Positions 16,624-24,425 of a DNA stretch of 45,666 nt are shown here, piece after piece. The translations under genes and the position numbers were made by a program. How positions within the stretch are numbered: the first letter of the stretch is position 1; each line of letters starts with the position of its first letter. The notes below the pieces were generated by a model, which saw only the letters and a program-made list of their open reading frames with translations, did no database searches and was not told the origin of the DNA. The stretch is from Thermoanaerobaculia bacterium (GTDB lineage Bacteria; Acidobacteriota; Thermoanaerobaculia; Multivoradales; JAGPDF01): NCBI GenBank assembly GCA_018057705.1, contig JAGPDF010000034.1:1-45666 (forward strand), read 5' to 3'.

Positions 16624-17256
16624 ATGGCGATCCAGACCGGTCTCGAAGGAAAGCCCTGGTATTTCGGCGCCGCTGCGGGCGCCCTCGTTGCGGCGGCGAT
16701 CGTCGCCGGCTGCTGGTTCGGCCTGGTGGACCCGCGCAACAAGAAGTTCGAGGCGAAGAAGAAGCAGCTCGACGCGCTGCAGGTCCAGATCAGTGAGGGT
16801 CGCGCTGCCAAGCAGAAGCTGCCGCAGTTCCGCGAAGAAGTTCGGCGGCTCGAGCTCGAGCTCGAGAAGCTGCTCCGCATCCTGCCGGCGCGGCGAAACA
16901 CGCCGGAGTTGCTGCGGCGGATCCGTCAGCTGACCGAACAGGGGAATTTCGACCTCCTGCGGTTCACTCCCGGCAACTTCACCGATCGCGACTTCTACAG
17001 CGAATGGCCGATCGCGATCCGGGTCAACGGCAGCTATCACAACCTCGCCCTGTTCTTCGATCGGGTGGGCCGTTTCTCGAGAATCGTCAACATCGAGAAC
17101 CTCAAGATCGCGACCCTGCCGAGGAGCCTCAAGGGGCACTCGATCAGCGCAGCGTTCACCGCCAAGACGTTCGTCTATCGCGAGGCGCCGCCGCCGGAGC
17201 CGGTCACCACCACCAAGAAGGGCAAGAAGGGCGCGCCCAAGGCGGGGGGGAAGTGA
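16624..17256 (+). CDS. pilO: Type IV pilus assembly protein PilO
   Basis: PilO, 210 residues, is the inner-membrane partner of PilN. It has one membrane helix (about residues 14-34), a coiled coil rich in Lys/Glu (KKFEAKKKQLDALQ, then VRRLELELEKLL), and a C-terminal ferredoxin-like domain with LPARRNTPELLRRI and the family motif SYHNLALFFDRVGRF. A lysine/glycine-rich tail (KKGKKGAPKAGGK) ends the protein. Its stop codon shares a base with the pilP start (TGATG), implying coupled translation. Confidence 0.93.
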   Translation: MAIQTGLEGKPWYFGAAAGALVAAAIVAGCWFGLVDPRNKKFEAKKKQLDALQVQISEGRAAKQKLPQFREEVRRLELELEKLLRILPARRNTPELLRRIRQLTEQGNFDLLRFTPGNFTDRDFYSEWPIAIRVNGSYHNLALFFDRVGRFSRIVNIENLKIATLPRSLKGHSISAAFTAKTFVYREAPPPEPVTTTKKGKKGAPKAGGK

Positions 17257-17861
17257 TGCCGACCCAGAACCACAGAGCACTGCAGCAGGCCGGAACCGGG
17301 CACGTCCAGGTGCGTTGCGCGGCCTCCTCGCCCCTCCCGCTCTTCGTCGTACTTTGTGCGCTCGTCGCGACCGGGACCCTCCTGTTGCCGGCGCTCGCCG
17401 CAGCGCAGACCTCCCCGGGCGCCGCGTCGGGCGGCGGGCCGGAAGCGGCTCCGGCCGCGCAGGAACCAGAGACCACGAGCGTCGACGCCATCCTCGCCGG
17501 AGAAGAGGACGTGCTCTCGGGCTCGACCTATTCCTACGATCCTGGCAGTCGGCGCGATCCGTTCCGCTCGCTGCTCATCGCTAAGGGCAAGGCGGAACGC
17601 AAGGGCGCGCTGCCCGAGGGGATTCCTGGGCTGCTGATCGAGGAGATCGACCTCACCGGCATCTTCCGGACTTCGCGCGGCTTCGTGGCGCAGGTCCTGG
17701 CCTCGAACAAGGAAAAGAGTTACCTCATTCGAGAAGGCGACCAGCTCTACGACGGTGACGTCGTGAGCATCACGCAGCAAGAGGTCGTTTTCAAGCAAAT
17801 CGTCAGCGACCCGACGGTGATCAAGCCGTTTCGGGAAGTGATCAAGAAGCTCAGCCCGTAG
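17256..17861 (+). CDS. pilP: Type IV pilus assembly lipoprotein-like PilP
   Basis: PilP connects PilN/PilO to the PilQ secretin across the periplasm. The 201-residue product has a hydrophobic export segment near residues 28-50 ending ALAAAQ, then an Ala/Pro linker. The PilP hallmark YDPGSRRDPFRSL follows, and then a beta-sandwich domain (about 115-190) with LTGIFRTSRGFVAQV and YLIREGDQLYDG. I see no clear lipobox Cys at the signal end, so it may be periplasmic or anchored by an uncleaved helix rather than lipidated. The ATG at 17256 overlaps the pilO stop. The longer in-frame extension upstream lies inside pilO and is rejected. Confidence 0.9.
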   Translation: MPTQNHRALQQAGTGHVQVRCAASSPLPLFVVLCALVATGTLLLPALAAAQTSPGAASGGGPEAAPAAQEPETTSVDAILAGEEDVLSGSTYSYDPGSRRDPFRSLLIAKGKAERKGALPEGIPGLLIEEIDLTGIFRTSRGFVAQVLASNKEKSYLIREGDQLYDGDVVSITQQEVVFKQIVSDPTVIKPFREVIKKLSP

Positions 17862-17892
17862 TCCAACCTTTTTCTTCAGGCAGGACTACGCG

Positions 17893-20652
17893 ATGGAGGC
17901 GAGCGACATGGGAGACGTGGTGAACAGCATGAAAAGGGCACTCAGGAACGGGAAGGCTTGGACCTTGGTTCTTGCGGCTGCGTCGATCTGGAGCGGCTGC
18001 GCTGCGGTCTCTCCCGAGAGCGTATCGCTATCCTCCGAGCCGGTGCCGCCAGCGGCGGCACCCGCAGCCCTGCCGGCCACGATTTCCCGGCTCGCCGTCG
18101 TGGAGGGCGCGCCCGGAACCCGAATCGAGCTGGTGGCCGACGGCGCGCTGGTCTGGACGACCTACCGCGACGCGGACGGGGCGCTGGTCATCGAGCTGCC
18201 CAATACCCGGCCACTGCCGGCGGTCCAGACGGAGAACCCGCCTTCCGGCCTGGTCTCGTCCGTCGCGGTCGCCGTCGACGAGACGAGCGGCCGGCCGCTG
18301 ACGCGGCTTACCGTCGCGACGCGCCAGGAGGCCGAGCACATGCTGGTCGCGGGGCAGAACAGCCTGCGCATCGATATGTCGCCCGCCCCCGTCGGCACCG
18401 CGATCGCCCAGGCTCCAGTCGCTCCGATCGCTCCAGTCGCGGCGGTCGCTTCCACCCCTGAGGTCGCCGAGCTTCCCGAACCCGTCGCTGTCGCCGAGGT
18501 CGACCCGGCTCCGTCCGCTCCGTCCGCGGCTGCGCCCATGACATCTCCCGCGGTCGTCGCCGCGGCGCCGGTGAGCCTGGCATCTTTCGGCACTCCGGAA
18601 AGTCCGGTGGTGGCGCCGCCGCCCAGCGGGCCAGCGGCCTCGATCCTCGGTCGCGTCGAGGTCGTCGAAGAGGGCGCGAACACCGTCGTCGTCATCGCCG
18701 GCGACGGCGAGTTCGCCTACTCGACCTTCCAGCTGGCGAACCCGGATCGCTTCGTCATCGATCTCGATGGCGTCGTGAACCAGAGCGCGCGCAGCAGCGC
18801 GCCCCTCGCCGGAGAGATCCTCTCCCGCATCCGGGTCTCGCAGTTCAAGCAGAGTCCCGAAGCGGTTTCGCGCGTCGTCTTCGATCTGCGCCAGACCGTG
18901 CCGCCGACCATCGAGCGCGGTTCCGAAGGCCTCGTTGTCCGCTTCCGTACCTCGACCGGTCGGACCGAGCCGGCCGCCACCGCGGTGGTGGCGGCGAATC
19001 CTCCCGCTCCTGCCGTGACGCACGCGGTGGCTCCGGCTCAGATGGCTCCAGCGGCTCAGGCTGCTCCGATGGAGGTCGTCGCCTCCACCCTTCCCGAGAC
19101 TCGCCCGGAGGTCGCGCCGAACGCTACCGACGAGGCGTTCGCCGCCAGCGACGTGCAGGCCTACGCCGCCGATTCCGCCAGCCTCCAGTCGACCGCGGAA
19201 GAGGTGTCCGCCGTCACTGCGGCGCCCGCTCCGCTCGCTCAGGTCGCCCCGATCACTCAGACGACCCCGACCACCCCGACGATCGCCTTCGCCGCCAAGC
19301 CGGCGACGCCGCGCGACAGCAGCCTCTTCGAGGCGGCGGATACGCAGACGATCCCCGCGCCGCGCCCCACCGCCGCACCGAGCCCCGTCTTCGCCCAGCA
19401 GAACGTCGGTGGAACGCACAAGGAGTACGTCGGCGAAACGATCTCGCTCAGCCTCAAGGATGGCGACATCAAGGATGTCCTGCGGTCGTTCGCGAAGATC
19501 AGCGGCTTGAACGTCGTGCTTCAGCCCGGAGTGCGGGGGACGGTCACGGTCGAGCTCGAAAGCGTGCCCTGGGACCAGGCGCTCGACCAGATCCTGAAGA
19601 TCAACAATCTCGGTTACGAGCTCGACGGCAACATCATGCGCATCGCACCGCGCAACGTCCTCGAAGCCGAGGCCAAGGAGCAGCAGGCCCTGGCGCAGGC
19701 GCAGGCGCTCTCGATTCCGTTGCGGACCGTGATCAAGCGCATCAGCTACTCGAGCGCCAACGATCTGGCGCGGGTGCTCGCCACCGGCGGCGGACGCGCC
19801 TCGGGGATCCTCTCGCAGCGCGGATCGGTCACCGTCGACGCGCGCACCAATACGCTGATCATCAAAGAGCTGCCGACCTACATCGACACCGTGATTGCGG
19901 TCATCGAGACGCTCGACATACCCGAACCGCAGGTGATGATCGAGGCGCGCATCGTCGAGACCACCAAGCGCTTCAGCCGCACGCTCGGCATCCAGTGGGG
20001 CTTCGATGGTGTCGCCGACGCCGCCCACGGCAACACGACCGGCCTCCAGTTCCCGAACAACGGCAGCGTTCAGGGCGACGTGAACGTTCTCACCGGCGGC
20101 AGCAACGGCCTGCTGCGTCTCGCCATGGGGAACATTCTCGACACCTTCAGCCTCGACGCGACCCTGCAGGCTGCGGAGTCCGACGGCCTGATCAACATTC
20201 TGTCGGCGCCGAAGATCGCGACCCTGAACAACGAGTCGGCGAGCATCCAGTCCGGTCTCCAGATCCCCATCCAGACGGTGGCCAACAACACGGTGACCGT
20301 GCAGTTCGTGAACGCGACACTGCGTCTCGACGTCACGCCGCACGTCACCGCCGAAGGCACCGTCCTCATGGATGTCAACGTTCAGAAGCGCGAGCCGCAG
20401 CTGGCGTTCGCCGTCGCCGGCGCGACCAACGCTCCGATCTCGACCAAGGAAGCCCAGACCCGCGTCATCGTCCGCGATGGCGGGACGACGGTTATCGGCG
20501 GCATCTACAAGGTATCGACCGATCAGGGCCAGGACCGCGTTCCGGGATTGGCCAACATCCCGGTCCTCGGTCACCTCTTCAAGAACCGCCGTCGCGACGA
20601 CAGCAACGAAGAACTCTTGATCTTCATCACCCCGCGGGTGATCAAGCTCTAG
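17893..20652 (+). CDS. pilQ: Type IV pilus secretin PilQ
   Basis: PilQ forms the outer-membrane pore for the pilus. The 919-residue product has a signal segment ending SIWSGC (possible lipid Cys). AMIN domains that bind peptidoglycan start near residues 63 and 250. Two long Ala/Pro/Val linkers follow (about 155-245 and 370-500). The STN/secretin N0 domain comes next (about 517-575, ISLSLKDGDIKDVLRSFAK), then an N1/NolW domain (about 607-680), and the secretin core from about 685 with the signature VPGLANIPVLGHLFKN near 882. The protein is longer than the usual 700-770 because of the linkers. The first of three nearby Met codons is used. A later one (residue 6 or 13) is possible. Confidence 0.93.
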   Translation: MEASDMGDVVNSMKRALRNGKAWTLVLAAASIWSGCAAVSPESVSLSSEPVPPAAAPAALPATISRLAVVEGAPGTRIELVADGALVWTTYRDADGALVIELPNTRPLPAVQTENPPSGLVSSVAVAVDETSGRPLTRLTVATRQEAEHMLVAGQNSLRIDMSPAPVGTAIAQAPVAPIAPVAAVASTPEVAELPEPVAVAEVDPAPSAPSAAAPMTSPAVVAAAPVSLASFGTPESPVVAPPPSGPAASILGRVEVVEEGANTVVVIAGDGEFAYSTFQLANPDRFVIDLDGVVNQSARSSAPLAGEILSRIRVSQFKQSPEAVSRVVFDLRQTVPPTIERGSEGLVVRFRTSTGRTEPAATAVVAANPPAPAVTHAVAPAQMAPAAQAAPMEVVASTLPETRPEVAPNATDEAFAASDVQAYAADSASLQSTAEEVSAVTAAPAPLAQVAPITQTTPTTPTIAFAAKPATPRDSSLFEAADTQTIPAPRPTAAPSPVFAQQNVGGTHKEYVGETISLSLKDGDIKDVLRSFAKISGLNVVLQPGVRGTVTVELESVPWDQALDQILKINNLGYELDGNIMRIAPRNVLEAEAKEQQALAQAQALSIPLRTVIKRISYSSANDLARVLATGGGRASGILSQRGSVTVDARTNTLIIKELPTYIDTVIAVIETLDIPEPQVMIEARIVETTKRFSRTLGIQWGFDGVADAAHGNTTGLQFPNNGSVQGDVNVLTGGSNGLLRLAMGNILDTFSLDATLQAAESDGLINILSAPKIATLNNESASIQSGLQIPIQTVANNTVTVQFVNATLRLDVTPHVTAEGTVLMDVNVQKREPQLAFAVAGATNAPISTKEAQTRVIVRDGGTTVIGGIYKVSTDQGQDRVPGLANIPVLGHLFKNRRRDDSNEELLIFITPRVIKL

Positions 20653-20675
20653 GAACCCAGGGGGAGGATACCCAT

Positions 20676-21224
20676 ATGAAACTCACAAACAGACTCCTGA
20701 CTCTCGGAATCCTGGTGCTCGCGCTCGGCGCCTGCTCCTCGGGCGACATCAGCAAGACCGAGACGGGGGGCGTGCTGCTGTCGATCACCGACTTCGATGG
20801 CCTGCCGATCTCGATCAGCGCCAGCGCCTCCGGCGATCTCGCGCAGATCGAGAGCCTCACGGTGTCGAACGTCGCGAAGGATCCGAACGGCACGACGAGC
20901 GAGCTGATGAACGTCGAGATCCAGAGTTACGAGGTGACGTATACGCGCGCCGATACCGGCACGCGGGTGCCTCCGAAGCTGGTGAACTACATCTTCGGCA
21001 TCGCGCCGGTGAACGGCACTTTCCAGCTCGACAACGGCCCCTTCATGCGCGCCGAGCAGTTCAACACCGTTCCGATTCTGGATCTGAAGAATCTCGGGAT
21101 CGACTCCGAGACCGGCAGTCGGCAGGTTCGCCTGACCGTGGGCCTTCGATTCTTCGGTCGCACGCTGTCCGGCGACAGGGTCGAATCCACGACGGCATTC
21201 TTCACGCTCGAAGTAACGCCCTGA
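20676..21224 (+). CDS. Small outer-membrane-type lipoprotein downstream of pilQ
   Basis: This 182-residue protein has a clear lipoprotein signal, with lipobox LGAC and Cys20 (followed by Ser-Ser). I recognise no named family. The mature part looks all-beta, with segments such as LMNVEIQSYEVTYTRAD and VRLTVGLRFFGRTLSGD. It ends in an alternating hydrophobic strand, FFTLEVTP. A strong ribosome site (GGGGGAGG) precedes the ATG at 20676. It lies 23 bases after pilQ and 20 before the TIG lipoprotein, so it very probably belongs to the pil transcript. A role in pilus or secretin function is inference from position only. Confidence 0.75.
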   Translation: MKLTNRLLTLGILVLALGACSSGDISKTETGGVLLSITDFDGLPISISASASGDLAQIESLTVSNVAKDPNGTTSELMNVEIQSYEVTYTRADTGTRVPPKLVNYIFGIAPVNGTFQLDNGPFMRAEQFNTVPILDLKNLGIDSETGSRQVRLTVGLRFFGRTLSGDRVESTTAFFTLEVTP

Positions 21225-21244
21225 TTCGCCAGGAGAGAGTGACT

Positions 21245-22957
21245 ATGAGAGCTCTGACCCGATTCCGCTTTCCACTTCTGGCCTTGGGGCTGGCGTTCAC
21301 CCTCGGGTGCAGCGCCGATAGCCCGTCGTCACCGACGGCACCGCCCTCGGTGCCGGTCCCACCCTCGGTGGGCATCAATGTGACCGTGACCTCTTCGACC
21401 TCGTCGCTCGAAGCCGGAAGCACCGAGTTCGCCACCCTGATCATCCGCGCCTTGCGCGCGGACAACGGCGCACCGGTCGCCAACCTGACCCCCGGAACGC
21501 TCACCACGACCCTCGGGTCGCTCGGCAGCGCCACCGGACCTCAGGAGATCGCGTTCGAGATCGTCAATGGCCAGGCGACGGTAGTGCTGTTTCCCGGCAC
21601 GGCGATCGGCTCGGCGAGCGTCCGTGCGGCGGTTTCCACCGGCGTCGGCTTCGCCACCGTGGCCATCCGCGAGCCGGGCGTCCCCGACACCTTCTTCCTG
21701 TCGTCGATCAGCCCGAACACCGGCAGCCCGCAGGGCGGTGAGACGGTGACGATCAACGGCGGCGGCTTCAGCGATCCGATCCGCGTCACCTTCGACGGTG
21801 TCACGGCGGTCGTCCTGAGTGCCTCGGGCACCCAGATTCGCGTCACCACCCCGCCGCTCCTCGGAGGTCTTCCCCCCGGCGAGACTCGTGCCGTCAACGT
21901 GGCGGTGACGATCAATCTCAACGAGGAAGGCCAGCTGACCGACACTCTCGCGTCGGGCTTCGTCTACACCAATGGCGGTGGCGGCGGGACACTCCAGCCG
22001 ACTGTCTTCTCGGTCACTCCGGCCTCCGGCCCGAACGAGGGCGGCACCCAGGTCATCATCAACGGTGACGGATTCGAGGCGCCGGTGCAGGTCAAGTTCG
22101 GCACCGGCACCAACGACGCGACCTTCAACGGCGCCGAGGCCCAGGTGGTCTCGGTCACCCGGACGCGAATCATCGTGCTCTCGCCGACGACGAGTTGCCC
22201 CGGTTGCGCGCCGCCGACGCCGAACCAACTGGTCAACATCCTGGTGAAGAACCAGAACTCCAGCCGGTTCACCGTGGTGCCGTCGGCTTTCCGCTACGGC
22301 TCCACCGTTCGGATCACCGCCATCTCGCCCGGGGAAGGTCCCGCGACGGGTGGCACGATCGTGACCATCTTCGGTCAGGGTTTCGACGAGCCGGTCGCGG
22401 TATCGCTCGGCGGCGTCGGCCAGCAGGTACTTTCGGTCTCCGGGAGCGAAGTGGTCGCGAGGACCGTTCCGATCGCGGTGACCAACTGCGCCGACGTCCC
22501 TGGAGCCGCGCGGGTCGTCAATATCGAGACCGGCGAATCCGCGGACGGACCGACCTTCACCTATCGGATTCCCCGCCCCTCGATCTTCGCAGTCTCGCCG
22601 TTCAGCGGTCCGCAAGCCGGCAACACGGTGGTCACGGTTACCGGTTCGAGCTTCGGTGTCCCGATGATCGTGGACTTCGTCGTCGGCGGAACGGCCTTCG
22701 CGGGGAACGTCCAGTCCTCGACGGGCAGCTCGATCACAGTGCGGTCTCCTTCCCTCCCGAATTCGGTCATGGAAACGGAGACCTGCGACGAGAACGGCAA
22801 TCCGGTGCCGCCGGACCCGACGCCGGATCCGGACGGCGAGCGTTACCTGCCGGTTACGGCCAACGTGCGAGTGACGGACCCGGCTACCGGATGCACCGCG
22901 ACCTTGAACGGAGTCTTCACCTTCAATCCGACGGACAGCTCCTGCCGCGGAGACTGA
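21245..22957 (+). CDS. IPT/TIG-repeat lipoprotein
   Basis: This 570-residue lipoprotein (lipobox LGC, Cys22) has a Pro/Ser linker, one Ig-like domain of the Big/invasin type (about 35-135), and four IPT/TIG domains. The IPT/TIG domains begin near residues 148, 253, 355 and 445, each with the pattern SP-x-x-G-x-x-x-GG-x-x-V-x-I-x-G-x-G/S-F. IPT/TIG folds are common in surface and carbohydrate-binding proteins. I chose the ATG at 21245, 7 bases after AGGAGAG; a GTG two codons earlier also fits. It shares spacing with pilQ and the previous lipoprotein and ends at a strong terminator, so it is the last gene of the pil operon. Surface adhesion or secretin-associated roles are possible but unproven. 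Confidence 0.85.
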   Translation: MRALTRFRFPLLALGLAFTLGCSADSPSSPTAPPSVPVPPSVGINVTVTSSTSSLEAGSTEFATLIIRALRADNGAPVANLTPGTLTTTLGSLGSATGPQEIAFEIVNGQATVVLFPGTAIGSASVRAAVSTGVGFATVAIREPGVPDTFFLSSISPNTGSPQGGETVTINGGGFSDPIRVTFDGVTAVVLSASGTQIRVTTPPLLGGLPPGETRAVNVAVTINLNEEGQLTDTLASGFVYTNGGGGGTLQPTVFSVTPASGPNEGGTQVIINGDGFEAPVQVKFGTGTNDATFNGAEAQVVSVTRTRIIVLSPTTSCPGCAPPTPNQLVNILVKNQNSSRFTVVPSAFRYGSTVRITAISPGEGPATGGTIVTIFGQGFDEPVAVSLGGVGQQVLSVSGSEVVARTVPIAVTNCADVPGAARVVNIETGESADGPTFTYRIPRPSIFAVSPFSGPQAGNTVVTVTGSSFGVPMIVDFVVGGTAFAGNVQSSTGSSITVRSPSLPNSVMETETCDENGNPVPPDPTPDPDGERYLPVTANVRVTDPATGCTATLNGVFTFNPTDSSCRGD

Positions 22958-22982
22958 GTCGGTTCCAGCGTCTGACTTCGAG

Positions 22983-23018
22983 AGAGCCCGGTGGCGACAC
23001 CGGGCTCTTTTGTTGTTT
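22983..23018 (+). terminator. Rho-independent terminator ending the pil operon
   Basis: AGAGCCCGGTG (22983-22993) pairs perfectly with CACCGGGCTCT (22998-23008) around a GCGA tetraloop, followed by TTTGTTGTTT. This 11-base stem with a T-rich tail is a textbook intrinsic terminator and marks the end of the pilM-to-TIG transcript. Confidence 0.9.
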
Positions 23019-23040
23019 GGCGAAGATCTCGCGGGCCAGC

Positions 23041-23060
23041 GGGCGAGGCATGCGTCGCCC
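23041..23060. repeat. Near-perfect 20-base palindrome
   Basis: The two halves GGGCGAGGCA and TGCGTCGCCC are complementary at 9 of 10 positions with no loop. GC-rich palindromes of this GGGCGAGGCATGC type occur as dispersed intergenic repeats in many bacteria. This one lies in the spacer after the pil terminator together with two further hairpins. Confidence 0.5.
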
Positions 23061-23106
23061 CTATGCTCCGAGGGGGGGCAAGGGGCCGGCCTGGGTCGAA
23101 GCGTTG

Positions 23107-23133
23107 GATGCGTTGAGCGTAGCGCAACGCATC
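23107..23133. repeat. REP-like palindrome, copy 1
   Basis: GATGCGTTG and CAACGCATC form a 9-base stem around AGCGTAGCG. The 27-base unit is nearly the reverse complement of the second unit at 23169-23195, so the two stand in inverted orientation 35 bases apart, as in bacterial BIME/REP doublets. Confidence 0.6.
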
Positions 23134-23168
23134 GATCGCGTTCCGGTTACCGCCTTCGTCACGCGACC

Positions 23169-23195
23169 GATGCGGTGCGCTGCGCTTACCGCATC
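23169..23195. repeat. REP-like palindrome, copy 2 (inverted)
   Basis: GATGCGGT and ACCGCATC form an 8-base stem around an 11-base middle. Read on the minus strand the unit matches copy 1 at most of its 27 positions. The spacer 22958-23280 contains the terminator, these repeats and a -10-like TATACT at 23266-23271, and no gene. Confidence 0.6.
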
Positions 23196-23265
23196 CTGCA
23201 TTTCCACATTTCCAGTCGGCGGTGACCCCCAGCGGGCGCGCTGGACGCTGTGGCGTCGCGGTTCG

Positions 23266-23271
23266 TATACT
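23266..23271 (+). promoter_or_regulatory. -10 box TATACT for the PKD lipoprotein
   Basis: TATACT lies 9 bases before the ATG at 23281. No ribosome site separates them, so transcription could begin at or next to the start codon. A weak CTGGAC 19 bases upstream is the only -35 candidate. Confidence 0.4.
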
Positions 23272-23280
23272 CCTGTCGAG

Positions 23281-24225
23281 ATGAATATTCTGCGGTCGGT
23301 CCGTCGATGGTCCCTGTTCGTCCTCGCCTCCCTGGCCGGCCTCTCGGCCGGCCTGTCCAGCTGCAGTGAAGGCACTCCGGTGGCTCCGGAGGGGGCGATC
23401 CTGCGGATCTCCGCCTTTCCGACCCAGATCGGCAAGGTCGGGCGGTCGACGGTCACCGTCAGCGCCTATCGCTCGACCGGGAATCCGGTGAACCCGGGCA
23501 CCGAGGTCCGCTTCAGCTCGACCCTCGGTAGCATCGATCCGGTGGCCTACACCAGCGACAGCGGCCAGGCGACAGCCGTACTCCAGGGCACCGGCCGCGT
23601 CGGCACGGCGACGGTGACGGCTTTCTCCGGCGGCATCGAGCCGATAACCCTCGACATCGCCATCGGGGAGCTCGCCGCTTCGATGAGCCTCCAGGTTACG
23701 CCTTCGAGCATCGCAGAGACCGGCGGAACGCTGGATCTCCTGGCCCTCGTCCGCGACGCCGTATCGCAGCCGCTCGCCGGAGCGCAGGTCAACTTCCGCT
23801 CCGAGGTGGGAACGCTCGCGTCGGGCGGGAGGTTCATCACCACCGACGCCGACGGTGAGGCGCGGGACACCCTGACCGTCACCGCTGCGGACCTGCAGCT
23901 CATCGGCGACGACAACTTCGAGGTCACCGCCGAGGTCGGCGGCGCCGGCGGTTCGATCATTTCGCGCTCCTTCTCGGTCGGCATCCAGCGCCCGCCGCAG
24001 GCCGCCTTCACCTTCCAGAGGGCAGGGCTCGTCGTCACCTTCAACGACACCTCGACCGGCAGCCCGACGAGCTGGCTGTGGGACTTCGGCGACGGCACGC
24101 CGACCTCCAACCAGCAGAATCCGGTCCACGCCTACTCGGATGCCGGCACGTATGTCGTCACGCTGACGGCCAGGAACAGCATCGGCACCAGCTCCGCCAG
24201 CAATCTGGTTCAGATCACGAACTAG
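23281..24225 (+). CDS. Big/PKD-domain lipoprotein
   Basis: This 314-residue lipoprotein (lipobox SSC, Cys28) has two bacterial Ig-like domains of the invasin/Big type (about residues 38-125 and 130-235; note STLGSIDPVAYTSDSGQATAVL and TLASGGRFITTDADGEARD). A C-terminal PKD domain (about 240-310) with the signature WLWDFGDGTPTS and YSDAGTYVVTLT follows. PKD and Big folds mediate binding at the cell surface. It lies beyond the pil terminator and has its own -10 box, so it is probably transcribed separately. However, it is the third surface lipoprotein in a row after pilQ. The substrate is unknown. Confidence 0.85.
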   Translation: MNILRSVRRWSLFVLASLAGLSAGLSSCSEGTPVAPEGAILRISAFPTQIGKVGRSTVTVSAYRSTGNPVNPGTEVRFSSTLGSIDPVAYTSDSGQATAVLQGTGRVGTATVTAFSGGIEPITLDIAIGELAASMSLQVTPSSIAETGGTLDLLALVRDAVSQPLAGAQVNFRSEVGTLASGGRFITTDADGEARDTLTVTAADLQLIGDDNFEVTAEVGGAGGSIISRSFSVGIQRPPQAAFTFQRAGLVVTFNDTSTGSPTSWLWDFGDGTPTSNQQNPVHAYSDAGTYVVTLTARNSIGTSSASNLVQITN

Positions 24226-24250
24226 GAGAAGCTGCGTGCCGTCTCTTCCG

Positions 24251-24322
24251 GCTCGATCGTCCAGGGGCCTGCCGCGCCCCGGGGGCGATCGAGCGTTCCG
24301 GGCGGCGCCGATGGCCGCCCGG
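24251..24322 (+). terminator. Two tandem GC-rich hairpins
   Basis: The first hairpin pairs GCTCGATCG (24251-24259) with CGATCGAGC (24286-24294), with an inner GGGGC/GCCCC match. The second pairs CCGGGCGGC (24298-24306) with GCCGCCCGG (24314-24322) across a 7-base loop. They stand between the PKD lipoprotein and the next promoter. No T tract follows, so they may act as a transcript boundary or 3' stabiliser rather than a classical terminator. Confidence 0.5.
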
Positions 24323-24329
24323 GTGCGCT

Positions 24330-24357
24330 CGGACAGCGGCAACGGGTGCGGTATACT
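24330..24357 (+). promoter_or_regulatory. Promoter for the TPR-roadblock-accBC operon
   Basis: CGGACA (24330-24335), a 16-base spacer and TATACT (24352-24357) precede a leader of about 60 bases that contains AGAGGA before the TTG start. This is the only clear promoter before the run that continues through accB, accC, thiE, aroK and the phosphoesterase. Confidence 0.5.
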
Positions 24358-24425
24358 TTCTGAAGTCATGCACTTGCGATGTTTCGAAGTGGCCGGCGAG
24401 GCACCCTCGATGAGAGGAACGGGCC

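Noticed and set aside
18028-20574. 848-codon minus-strand open frame over pilQ
   Set aside because: Antisense shadow of pilQ, with Arg/Asp/Gly-rich translation and no ribosome site.
23041-23195. Possible CRISPR-like repeats
   Set aside because: Only two related 27-base units exist, in inverted orientation and separated by 35 bases. There is no array and no cas gene.
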